NCBI RefSeq assembly: GCF_031143425.1
Contig: NC_090443.1
Location: 1,053,630,554-1,053,694,553, forward strand
Direction of reading: 5' to 3'
DNA: 64,000 nt
DNA from: Pleurodeles waltl
Lineage: Eukaryota; Chordata; Amphibia; Caudata; Salamandridae
A program made the position numbers and the translations under genes. Under the pieces are notes generated by a model, which was not told the origin of the DNA, made no database searches, and saw only the letters and a list, made by a program, of their open reading frames with translations. This document shows, piece after piece, positions 43,001 to 53,013 of this stretch (the stretch's first letter is position 1; each line of letters begins with the position of its first letter).

Positions 43001-44444
43001 CATCGCCATATTTTCCATCCATTCCTCCGGGCACGGGAGCTGCTGTTTTCGACCACTTCCAGAGGACGCATAATGTTGTCAATGCAAGGATAGTGCCCAT
43101 ACCTCCCTTCTTGTGTCTTTTTAGGCTATTTCCTAATTGTCATGCAGCATGGCAAGGGTTTTGAGGCATGGTGAAAAGAGCTTCATCTGTACTAAAGAGT
43201 TGTTCCAGACCCTGGGTCTATAGTTTGACAATTGTTATCTTCAGATCTTTCTGTTTTTACCCTTCTTGATTTAAAAAAGGACTGTGTCACCATTTGGACT
43301 GTTTCATAGGCCTGCTGAGATGGTTTATGGTTCTGGCTGCTAGGCAGGTGTATTGGTTGTTACTGCCGTAACTCATGCAGCATATTTTAAAGATGTGAAC
43401 CGGCTGGGCTGTTGAAGAAAGGGCCAGCAGAACCTGGTTATGCCTATTTAGCCTTTGGATGACTTGGTGTGCAGTATGCACTCCTGTTTAAGAAAAAAAT
43501 AGTTATGGGTACCACCACAAAGGATAATATAGATTTAAAAAGAGCCAAGTTATGAATGTTATCTTTGCTGTTTGTGATTCAGTAAGGTTTGGTCTTAAAC
43601 TGTGTACAGAAAAGAGCTGTTAAATAAGAAACATGAGTTTTTTGTTAATATTTGTTCTGAGGAAAACTTTCTGTGGATGATGAAGCCAGGTGTTTTTGTG
43701 CTTATCGAAATCTGTCCGCTGAAGACCCAGACATGTTTTAGGACTCATTTTTTGCTGTTGACTTTAAAGGCATATTTGGTCTTTTTCAAGTTCATTTTAT
43801 TGTAGGCACTTGACAGTCAGACTTGATTGAGGACTGGACAGACTTAAACAAATTATCTTGCTTGTATACGTATTCAGATGAAGATTGAACTTGTTGGTAT
43901 ATTTGTGAATATTGATTCCATGGTTGCACTGGAGAGCTCAGAGAATCCTAAGACAAGGGAAGAGGTAGTATCTTTGGAGAATGCAGGTTACCAGTAGCTG
44001 GGGGACCCTGTAGGTGCCCGTTTGGAGGAATTGGAAATGTTTGGGAAGCTATAAGTACTCTTTCATTTAGAATGTAAACGATGCGAACCTATATCATGTG
44101 TGATGCTCAAACTCTGTGCTCTACAATTACCTATCAGCACAATAACTGAATGTTCAACCCAGTACTTTACTTTGATAACGGCAAGGTACATTCATCTACA
44201 CACTTCAAACGTAATACAGCAATACCAAACAGGCATAACTCTTGTCTGGGTACAAACACTACTGTGCCTCGTAGCCTGCCTCACCTCCACCCTCTTTCTT
44301 GGGTGTTTCCTCCCTTAGGTGAATTTAGGTAGGCCTCCCCAGGCCAATATTAAGTGTATCCCAGGCAAGTCTCAAAGCTTAGATACAGAGTGCCCTGACA
44401 TTCATGGACATACTTATCAAGGGTTTGTGCCGGCCTTGCATCAC
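43001..44444. other. No gene seen
   Basis: Unassigned sequence between the solo LTR and MITE 4; no recognisable frame or repeat. Confidence 0.6.
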
Positions 44445-44447
44445 ATA

Positions 44448-45077
44448 GGGCCTCATTATGACCCTGGCGGTACAGAACCGCCAGGGTCAACGGGGGCGGG
44501 AGCACCGCCGACAGGCCGGCGGTGCTCCCTTGGGCATTCCGACCGCGGCGGTAACGCCGCGGTCGGACCGGGACAACTGGCGGTCTCCCGCCAGTTTCTC
44601 ACTGCCCAAATGAATCCTCCAAGGCGGCGCAGCATGCTGCGCCGCCTTGGGGATTCTGACACCCCCTACCGCCATCCTGTTCCTGGCGGTTCGCCCGCCA
44701 GGAACAGGATGGCGGTAGGGGGTGTCGCGGGGCCCCTGGGGGCCCCTGCAGTGCCCATGCCAATGGCATGGGCACTGCAGGGGCCCCCGTAAGAGGGCCC
44801 CGCTAGTATTTCACTGTCTGCATAGCAGACAGTGAAATACGCGACGGGTGCAGTAGCACCCGTCGCACCTTCCCACTCCGCCGGCTCGATTACGAGCCGG
44901 CTTCATCGTGGGAAGGTTGTTTTCCCCTGGGCTGGCGGGCGGCCTTTTGGCGGCCGCCCGCCAGCCCAGGGGAAAACTTGGAATACCCTCCGCGGTCTCT
45001 GGACCGCGGAGCGGTATTTTGGAGGGAGGAAGTCTGGCGGGCGGCCTCCGCCGCTCGCCAGACTTAGAATGAGGGCC
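44448..45077. mobile_element. Harbinger MITE 4: 630-bp train of perfect hairpins, ATA duplication
   Basis: Ends GGGCCTCATTATGACC and AGAATGAGGGCC, with ATA on both sides (44445-44447, 45078-45080). The interior is almost wholly a series of about twelve hairpins. The longest: 44658-44689 with 44695-44726 (32-bp arms, perfect), 44738-44761 with 44765-44788 (24 bp, perfect), 44919-44944 with 44952-44977 (26 bp, perfect), and a 28-base palindrome at 44621-44648. No coding content. The perfect arms suggest a young copy or repair of one arm from the other. Confidence 0.92.
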
Positions 45078-45639
45078 ATAGTGTGACACAAGCATTAAGT
45101 CATATTTAAAAAATGACGCAACTGCACAAGTGTGTCATTTTTTCACAATTGCTTGGGGCAAAAGCTGAGGTGAATCCAGCTGCGGCACACAGGAATTAAC
45201 ATATGCAATTCTATTGTGTAAAAATCCAATGCAAATGTAATGCAGTGATATTTAACAGTATAGCACTGCATCACGCATCGTGGAGTAGCACAACTCAATG
45301 ATAGAAATGCACCAAAATTGCTGCACATCAGTAACCAAGGTTTAGAAAATGGCACAGTAGCTGTAGTACAAATTCCTCACCATCACACTACACTGTGGCA
45401 AACTCAACTATGCCTTGGAGGTCGTTGTACTACAACCGAGATTAGGTAGGAGACAACCATGTAGGCAGCAGAGGAGGAAAGAGCGTGTTTTCGTCCCTCA
45501 TTGAACTCAGAGGAGGAGGTCCTATAATTATAGTAATAAAGACTGAAGAGGGAGTCCATCATGGAATCAGTGGAGAAGATAGCGCCAAGTTTACAGATGC
45601 CAACTGCAAGTACCAATGCCATCTCACCACACGTATAAT

Positions 45640-46110
45640 TGATGTCTGTGCTACACATATTGGCGCCAGGATCCTTCCAAATCACATTGGCCAGATTGGG
45701 TGTCATTTCACAGTGAGCATTTTGTGCCTTCCTCCCTGCTGTGTTGGATGCCAACATAACATAAAACTCACACCCCAATACCTTCTCTTCCCAAAAAATA
45801 CCCAACAGAAAGTGGATATCAAGCAAGGCTTCTACACCATTACTTGATTTCCACACAATGCTTGTTGTCATAGATTGCACCACATGTCCATTTTGTGCTT
45901 CCTGCAGCAACATCACAACTGTACAGAACCCACAATCACAACTACTCAATAAATGTCCAGGCTGATAGTGGACCATCATGGAATGTTCATCAATGTCCTT
46001 GCAAAATGTCCAGGTAGTGCACATGATGCATACATCGTCCGCCACTGTATCATCAATGAGCAGTTTCAGAATGGCAAATTTGGGAATGGTCTACTAATTT
46101 GTAAGGAAAG
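45640..46110 (+). pseudogene. Decayed HARBI1-like transposase fragment
   Basis: Broken plus-strand reading in several frames: QQKVDIKQGFYTI, then VIDCTTCPFCASCSNITTV (block of the first Asp), then LIVDHHGMFINVLAKCPGSA and HDAYIVRHCIINEQFQNGKF. These match in order the middle of Harbinger transposases (compare AKFPGSVHDAYIMRNS at 17377-18606). It stops before the second Asp block. It is a different and much older family than the 9.9-kb element. A minus-strand frame over 45404-46045 is its shadow. Confidence 0.75.
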
Positions 46111-46149
46111 CAGAACTATTCAATCTACCAACCAATAATTTGTGAGGTA

Positions 46150-47043
46150 TGACAAAATAGCCATCTCTGTGTTTATGTCTGGATATTGAATCATGTGCAA
46201 ATAGTTGTAGTATCTTACTCTAACATTTAGCAAATGATGTCACATTGTCTGATTCCCTCGACGATTCTGAAAGGGAAGTAGGAGAAAACCCACAGTGAAA
46301 AGTACTGTGTCATCTCACACTGTGTGGGCGATTAGAGCACAATTTCTGCAATGCCAAACACATCAACTGATAAAACATGTTGTCCACAATTTTTTTATAA
46401 TATAATAACAAAGGATATACCTTAGAAAAGTATGAGATGTGTGTATGTGCATGGTATACCATGTCTGGATTATTTCTCAATGTTCCTCTAAAATAATGGT
46501 CACTAAACAAATCATGTGATCCTTAGCATGTGTGCCATACATGGCAGTATATCTGTAGGCTTATCAAAGTATCAGGAACACAAATAGAAAAAGAACTTCT
46601 AAATTCCACGTATGTCATGCACTGAAATTGTAGTATCAAATATTGTGTACATTTCAACTCTAGGAACATATGTGATACCAAATGTTCAAAGAGCACCTAA
46701 TTTTCAGGGATTCCAACATTCTAGGTCCAAATATGCACATAGATAATAAACCACATTGACATACCTCATCATTGTGATAGATGAACAGTTTAGTGCCTCA
46801 ACTCGCCTTCATTTGGTGCATCCCAGGCCACTAATGTAAAATTGATACAGTTGATAAATAGACTGTGAAAATTGTTAAACACTAGGAAATAATCTAGATG
46901 AAATGCAACCAAGGTCTGAATCATGCTAAAGCAATGATTTAAGAATCAAGGCATATAAGTGCAGAATCACCTAAAAGGCAAACTCAAATACATACTTTTG
47001 AATAGAGAGAGGGTTGTATGGGTATGTAGTACAAAATCACTTA
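46150..47043. other. No gene seen
   Basis: AT-rich unassigned sequence up to the left end of DIRS A2; may be the decayed rest of the Harbinger element whose transposase scrap precedes it. Confidence 0.5.
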
Positions 47044-47245
47044 TTTCTGATGGATACAACTACCTGTGGATTCCTCACCTAATGAATACTCCCATTGCGC
47101 CAGCATTCGACGGAAATCTTCTTCCTAGCCTCTGCACGTCGACGAGGACGTCACAATTGCCCACGCGACGCCGTCTGACGTCATACAGGCAATATGAGGT
47201 CCCTGCCGACGTGCCGACGTCAGTTCCCTTTTTTCCGTGCCATTC
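47044..47245. repeat. DIRS A2 left inverted terminal repeat
   Basis: Reverse complement of 52777-52978. Starts TTTCTGATGGATACAACTAC. CpG-rich, with GACGTC strings and a TGACGTCA palindrome at 47176-47183, a CRE/ATF-type site that could drive transcription from this end. Confidence 0.9.
47176..47183. promoter_or_regulatory. TGACGTCA (CRE-like) site in DIRS A left ITR
   Basis: Perfect palindromic CRE. Also present in A3 (63170-63177) and, inverted, in A1 (1691-1698); mutated to TGATGTCA in the right repeat of A2. Function inferred from the motif only. Confidence 0.4.
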
Positions 47246-47331
47246 GAAACGGTTATCTTCGAGGGAGCTACTGTTGCTGTATCGACAGTTACAGTGTGTT
47301 TTTTGGCTATTTTTTACTTTGAGACATTACA

Positions 47332-49444
47332 ATGTTGCAAAGAAAGTCAGGATTCAAGCCTTGCCGTGAGTGTGGTGGCAAGATGTCGGTAACGGACCCA
47401 CATTCTGACTGTTTGTGGTGTCTTAGTTCCGACCACGATGTTGATAAGTGCGATTCTTGTCAACATATGAATCCTAAGGACCTGAAAGAACGTGAGGCCA
47501 AACTTTTTTTTGTGAAATCGAAAAAGAAGGAGAAGAGACGTCACCGAAAGTCGTCGTCACCGAAGTCTCATCGGCGTCATCGGGACTCCCGGCGTCGTCG
47601 AGAATCTCGGCGCCGGTCGAGTAGGGAGAGGTCTCGATCGAGGTCACCATCAACTCGACGTCGGAAGACTTGGGAAGTCAGTCCCACTGTCTCTCCCCAG
47701 CCGACGACGCTGTTACCTTCTCCGGCTTCACTGACTTCACCCATATCATCGGTTCATCCTCCTTCAGTGTTCGAGGTTCCGCAGCCTCAGGTTTTTTCTC
47801 CGTCTATACAGACGGCGAGACCGGCGTTGATGTCGCCTTCTAACCAGGCACCTCAGTACCAGGCTTTCCCGGCCCCCTTGAGCTGATAGTACCGCATTTC
47901 TGAATGCGATGTTTTCCATCTTCCAACGGATGGCTCCAGGTGGTGGACCGGCTGGTCCTTCAGGCCCTTTGGCCTTCAACATGGGTGCTCCGGCTCCACT
48001 TCGACCGGCACCCTTTATGCCCTTTCTTCTCCTGGGAAACGTGGGCTTGGCGCCGGTATCGGCTCCGGTGGCTTCGGCTCCTGTGGCTTCGACGTCTCAG
48101 CCAGCGATGCCAACTAGACCTCCTCCGACTCCGGGACAGTCTTCACTCCGTCCGGCTCCACGTTCGGCGCCGAAGAAAACCATGGTGCCTTTAGACCCGG
48201 CGTCTGACGGATCCGAGGATAGGCGTCAATCTTCGATGTCCGCTGACGCCATGTCGACGCCGAGGTTAGAGGAGAGGCTTCATTCGAGGAGGCTTGCTCT
48301 TCGCCTCCTGGAAGAACAGGAATACCGGAGACAAACTTTGGAGGAAGGAGAGATTGAGGACTCTCGTGAGGGTCTCCATGGACTTGACACTGCTAGTGGT
48401 CTAGATACCTCCCCTGAATGGGACTTGTCATCACCTGGGGAGTACACCGAGGAGGCAGCCTCTTTTCATTCTGTCATTAGAAAGGCGGCTGACTTTCTGG
48501 ACCTCCCTTTGCCAGTGACTGAGGCCAAGCAGAACATCTTGACGGAAGTGTTGCACCCTGCCTCAACATCTGCAGAGCCACTTTTGCCTTTCAATGAAGC
48601 ACTACTGGACCCCATTATGGAAGTCTGGAAGAAGCCGGTGTCTTCTTCGGCCGTTAATAGATCTGTGGCTCGGAGGTATCGGGTTGCACAGGCTGACCCA
48701 GGCTTTCTTTCCAGGCATCCAACACCTGAAAGTCTGGTGGTCCAGGCTTCGTGCTCAGCTCGATCTGCTCCTGGGTCCTTTCCAACTGTACCCTTGGATA
48801 GAGACTCTAAGAAGATGGACATGTCATCCAAGAAGGTTTTCTCGTCATGTAGCATGGCGTTGAAGTCCACCAATGCTACATGCATCTTAGGGAGATACAT
48901 TTACGCCCTGATGGACGAGATTAAATCAACGCACACAGAGGTTCCTCAGGAATTATTGAGCCTGGTGTCTGATGCTCAGGCAGCTGCAACCCAGGTTATT
49001 CAATCTGGGTTGGATACATCTGACTCGGTTGCTAGAGCAATGGGCACTGCTGTGGATATGAGGAGCCAGGCCTGGCTTCGTAGCTCTGGATTTTCCTCTG
49101 ATGTGCAATCGACCCTATTAGACCTTCCTTTTGATGGGGACAAGCTTTTTGGCGCCAAGGCGGATTCGGCCTTAGAAAGGTTTAAGGAGAGTAGGGCCAC
49201 TGCCAAGTCGTTAGGCTTGCAAGTTCCTACTACTTCTTCAACTTCCTCCAGATTTTTTAGGAGGTTTCGAGGATTTGGTCGTGGTTCCTCCTCCTCCTTT
49301 CGAGGAAAATTCCAGCAACCCACCTCTGCTCTCTCCTATAGATCTTTCAGAGGGAGGGGTAGGGTCCGTACCAGGGGAGCCACTCAGCAGCACTCTGCCT
49401 CTTCCTCATCCTCTGGAGGGGTGCAGCATGGGAAGCAGCCTTAG
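47332..49444 (+). pseudogene. DIRS A2 gag (one frameshift near 47,880)
   Basis: ATG 47332 reads FKPCRECGGKMSVTDPHSDC LWC, then CDSCQHMNPKDLKEREAKL, the zinc-type motif, then an Arg/Ser domain (RDSRRRRESRRRSSRERSRS) and a Pro-rich stretch to a stop at 47886. Compared with A3, one extra base in the run GGCCCCCTTGAG shifts the frame. It goes on at 47909 as MFSIFQRMAPGGG and is open to TAG 49444, with helical parts (DFLDLPLPVTEAKQNILTEV, MALKSTNATCILGRYIYAL) and a basic Gly/Ser/Arg end (RFFRRFRGFGRGSSSSFRG). With the extra base removed it would be one protein of about 700 residues. Confidence 0.88.
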
Positions 49445-51352
49445 GCTTCCACCAATTCCTTCTCACTCCACTCCTGTAGGGGGGAGGTTACTGAATTTTC
49501 TCCACAAGTGGGAGGTCATAACATCTGACTCCTGGGTTACCAGCATTGGGAGAAAAGGCTATACCCTACCCTTTCGGGAGTTTCCGCCCCCCATCCCGCC
49601 CGCCCATCTTATTGCTCAGAAGAACACCTCCTGTTGTTAGACCAGGAGGTTCAAGTCCTCCTTTCAAAAGGCGCAGTGAAGTTGGTTCCAGAGCAGGAAA
49701 GGGGTCAACGTTGTTACTCGAGATACTTCCTGATTCCCAAGAAGGATGGTCGGTTGAGGCCAATCCTGGACCTGAGGATCTTGAATTGGTTCCTCAAACA
49801 GGAAAAGTTCAAGATGCTGACCCTAGCTCAGGTGCTTTTGGCGCTGAACAATGGAGATTGGATGGTGTCTGTCGACTTGCAGGATGCTTACTTTCATATC
49901 CCGATTCTCAAGTCGCACAGGAAGTATCTCTGGTTTGTGGTGGGGTCGCAGCACTATCAGTTTGCGGTCCTCCCGTTTGGTCTTACTTCGGCACCTCGAG
50001 TCTTCACGAAGGTGATGTCGGTGGTTGCAGCGGAGCTCAGAAGGAAGGGGATAGCAGTATTTCCTTATCTGGACGACTGGTTGATCAAAGCCAAGTCTCC
50101 GGAGCTCGTGTTGCATCACCTTCAGTCGACAACTCAGTTGTTGTTCGACCTGGGTTTTTCGGTGAACGTGCCCAAATCTCACCTAGAGCCCTCACAGCGC
50201 CTCTTGTTCATAGGGGCAGTACTGGATACAACATTGAATCGAGCCTTTCCTCCGCCTCAGCGGATTCAGGACATTCAGGCGTTGGTTCCAATGTTTCGAA
50301 TTGGAGCGGTTATTCCGGTCCTCAAGGTCCTACGTCTGCTCGGTCTGTTTGCTTCTTGCATACTGTTGGTCACGCATGCTCGCTGGCACATGAGGGCTCT
50401 TCAGTGGTGCCTCCGAAGGCAGTGGTCTCAACACAAAGGAGAGCTCGAAGGTGCAGTGAGGATCTCCAGAGATGCTGCCACAGATCTGAAATGGTGGATT
50501 GCGGACGGCAATCTTTCCAGAGGAAGGCAGTTCTCGCAAGTTCCACATGTGGGCACGGTAATAACAGATGCTTCCACTCTAGGGTGGGGAGCTCATCTGG
50601 GGGACCTGGAGATCAAAGGTCTTTGGTCTCCAGTAGAACAGATGTTTCATATAAATCTGTTGGAGTTACGGGCTGTAAGTCTGGCTCTCAAGTCCTTCCT
50701 CCCATCTCTTCGCGGTCAGTCGGTTCAGGTCCTGACGGACAATACTATTGCGATGTGGTATATAAACAAACAAGGAGGGGTAGGGTCGTACCTTCTCTGC
50801 AGAGAAGCTCTTCGGCTATGGTCCTGGGCAAAGGACCATCAGATTTGCTTGGTAGCAAATCATCTGGCCGGAGTCTTGAACGTACGCGCCGACAGTCTCA
50901 GTCGCCATTTCTCGGCCGATCACGAGTGGCATCTCCATCCAGATCAAGTCTGTCTAATCTTCCAGATGTGGCGGTTTCCTCGGATAGATCTGTTTGCCAC
51001 TCGGGAGAACTCGCACTGCCCGTTATTCTGCAGCCTCCAGTATCAGGGACAAGGAGCATTGGGGGACGCGTTTCAGATGACCTGGTGCGACCAGTTGCTT
51101 TACGCGTTTCCCCCCATACCCTTGATTCCTCGAGTATTGAGGAAAATTCGCCAAGACAGAGCCCAAGTCATATTAATAGCTCCAGATTGGCCGAGGAGGG
51201 TATGGTACACGGACCTTCTCCAACTCTCACTGTGTCCTCCGCTCCGTCTCCCTCTCAGGGCAGACCTCCTCTCGCAGTGGCAGGGGCAGGTTTTACACCC
51301 CCACCTCCAGAGCCTGCACCTTCATGCCTGGAGATTGAACGGGGCAACCTGA
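49275..51352 (+). pseudogene. DIRS A2 reverse transcriptase / RNase H (+ methyltransferase-like tail), one frame change
   Basis: The pol N-terminus overlaps the gag end in another frame (LLNFLHKWEVITSDSWVTSI) and stops at 49640; the main frame is 49634-51352, so one frame change near 49,610 breaks it. RT: YSRYFLIPKKDGRLRPILDL, motif A SVDLQDAYFHIPI, FGLTSAPRVF, catalytic FPYLDDWLIKAK. RNase H: TDASTLGWGAHLGD, ELRAVSLAL, TDNTIAMWYINKQGG, RADSLSRHF. Tail: RIDLFATRENSHCPL, QLLYAFPPIPLIPRVL, ILIAPDWPRRVWYTDLLQ, which occupies the place of the Dam-like domain in DIRS elements. The last ~190 bases overlap the recombinase frame. Confidence 0.9.
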
Positions 51353-52380
51353 GTTCTTTCTCTCTCCCGCCTGATGTAGTGGATGTTATCTTAGCGGCCA
51401 GGCGACACTCCACTAAATCTATCTACGCTAATAGGTGTTCTAAATTTGTGGTTTGGTGTGGAGAGAGGCAGATTGATCCCTTACGTGCTCACTTGTCAGA
51501 TGTTTTATCTTTTGCATTGTCTCTAGCACAGAGGGGTTGTGCAGTGGCTACGGTTAAGGGATACTTGTCTGCCCTTTCAGCCTTTCTTTGTCTTCCAGAC
51601 CAGCCTTCTTTGTTCAAATCCCCTATAGTACTTTGATTCTTGAAAGTTCTTGTTAAGAAATTCCCTTCTACTCCTTTCGTTATGCCTCAATGGGATTTAA
51701 ACTTGGTTCTAACTTTCCTTATGGGGTCCCCTTTTGACCCTTTGCACTCTTGCCCCATAAGATTATTGGTCCTAAAGACGGTTTTTCTGGTTGCAATTCC
51801 TTCTGCAAGGAGAGTAAGTGAGTTGCAAGCTCTATCTGTGAAGCCCCCTTATTCATCTTTTTATGGGGATAAGGTGGTGTTGAGAACCAAGGCTGCTTTC
51901 CTACCTAAGGTTGTTTCACCCTTTCATATGACCCAAACGATTACTCTTTCCACGTTTTATCCTCCACCTCATCCTTCAAAGGAAGAAGAGAGACTTCACC
52001 GCTTAGATCCAAGGAGGGCGCTAAGCTTTTATATGGATAGAACGAAGGATTTCAGGATGGAGGATCAGCTCTTCATCGGGTACGTGGGAAAGAGGAGAGG
52101 AAAGGCAGTCCACAAGAGAACACTCTCCAGGTGGGTTGTTCTTTGCATTAAAATGTGTTACTCTTTAGCAAGGAAAGAACCTCCTGATGGTATAAGAGCT
52201 CATTCCACCAGAGCTAAGTCGGCCTCTTCGGCCTTGGCTAGAGGTGTTCCTGTGGTTGACATCTGCAAGGCCGCAACTTGGTCATCCCTTCACACTTTTG
52301 CGAAGCATTACTGCTTGGACTCTGAGGTCAGAAGGGATGGCCATTTTGCATGGTCGGTGCTGCAGGATTTCTTGGTTTGA
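51162..52380 (+). pseudogene. DIRS A2 tyrosine recombinase (one stop at 51634)
   Basis: Overlaps the end of pol in the -1 frame; recognisable from GAGFTPPPPEPAPSCLEIER. DVILAARRHSTKSIYANRCS starts the N-terminal domain. TGA at 51634-51636 stands where A1 has AGA (Arg). After it the frame is open to 52380 and keeps all catalytic residues: SARRVSELQALSV, RAHSTRAKSASSALARG, SSLHTFAKHYCLDSE. No ATG lies at the start of the domain, so the way it is translated is open. Confidence 0.88.
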
Positions 52381-52434
52381 CCATTCAGGCACCCACCACC
52401 GAGTGCGGTACTGCTTTGGGACTCTATTCATTAG

Positions 52435-52535
52435 GTGAGGAATCCACAGGTAGTTGTATCCATCAGAAGAACGAGTTACTTACCTTCGGTAACAACTTTT
52501 CTGGTGGATACATTAGCTACCTGTGGATTCCTCAC
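52435..52535. repeat. DIRS A2 internal complementary region
   Basis: 52435-52468 is the reverse complement of the left tip (47044-47077) and 52469-52535 of the right tip (52947-53013); they join at CCATCAGAA|GAACGAG. Confidence 0.92.
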
Positions 52536-52776
52536 GGTCCCACCCGCCTCCCCATTGCCTGTCTGGTCTAACCAAGTAATTCTTGAGTGTGCTCCTCTTG
52601 GTTTTGAGGACTTGTATATATTCTGTATATATGTTCATATTTATATATATTGTTCATACATTTATTTATTTGTTTAAAAAAAAACAAAAAGAAGGATTAA
52701 GTACTTAGAATGATGTATTTATTTGGAATATCATTAAATATTGCTATTTGTTATTTTATCTCAATGGCCTATTATT

Positions 52777-53013
52777 CTCAGGCACGTAAAAAATGTTGGT
52801 ACTGACGTCGGCACATCGGCGAGGACCTCTTATTGCCTGTATGATGTCAGACGGCGTCGCATGGGCAATTGTGACATCCTTGTCGACGTGCAGAGGCTAG
52901 GAAGAAGATTTCCGTCGAATGCTGGCGCAATGGGAGTATTGATTAGGTGAGGAATCCACAGGTAGCTAATGTATCCACCAGAAAAGTCGTTACCGAAGGT
53001 AAGTAACTCGTTC
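52777..53013. repeat. DIRS A2 right inverted terminal repeat
   Basis: Inverted copy of 47044-47245, extended outward by about 34 bases (AAGTCGTTACCGAAGGTAAG TAACTCGTTC). The extension holds a small GTTACCGAAGGTAAC hairpin. Confidence 0.9.

Larger units (their letters stand above)
47044..53013 (+). mobile_element. DIRS family A, copy A2 (full length, 5970 bp)
   Basis: Complete DIRS retrotransposon with left ITR, gag, RT/RNase H, recombinase, ICR and right ITR in order. Left end TTTCTGATGG at 47044, right end GGTAAGTAACTCGTTC at 53013. Only three coding lesions are seen: a one-base insertion near 47,880, a frame change near 49,610 and a TGA at 51634-51636. No target duplication, as usual for the group. 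Confidence 0.95.

Noticed and set aside
45404..46045. 213-codon minus-strand frame
   Set aside because: Antisense to a decayed Harbinger transposase readable on the plus strand; no recognisable content of its own.
49546..51160. First 540 codons of the 49546-51636 frame as part of a giant recombinase
   Set aside because: Covers the RT/RNase H gene in another frame; only the end from about 51162 has recombinase content. The open frame upstream is a shadow.
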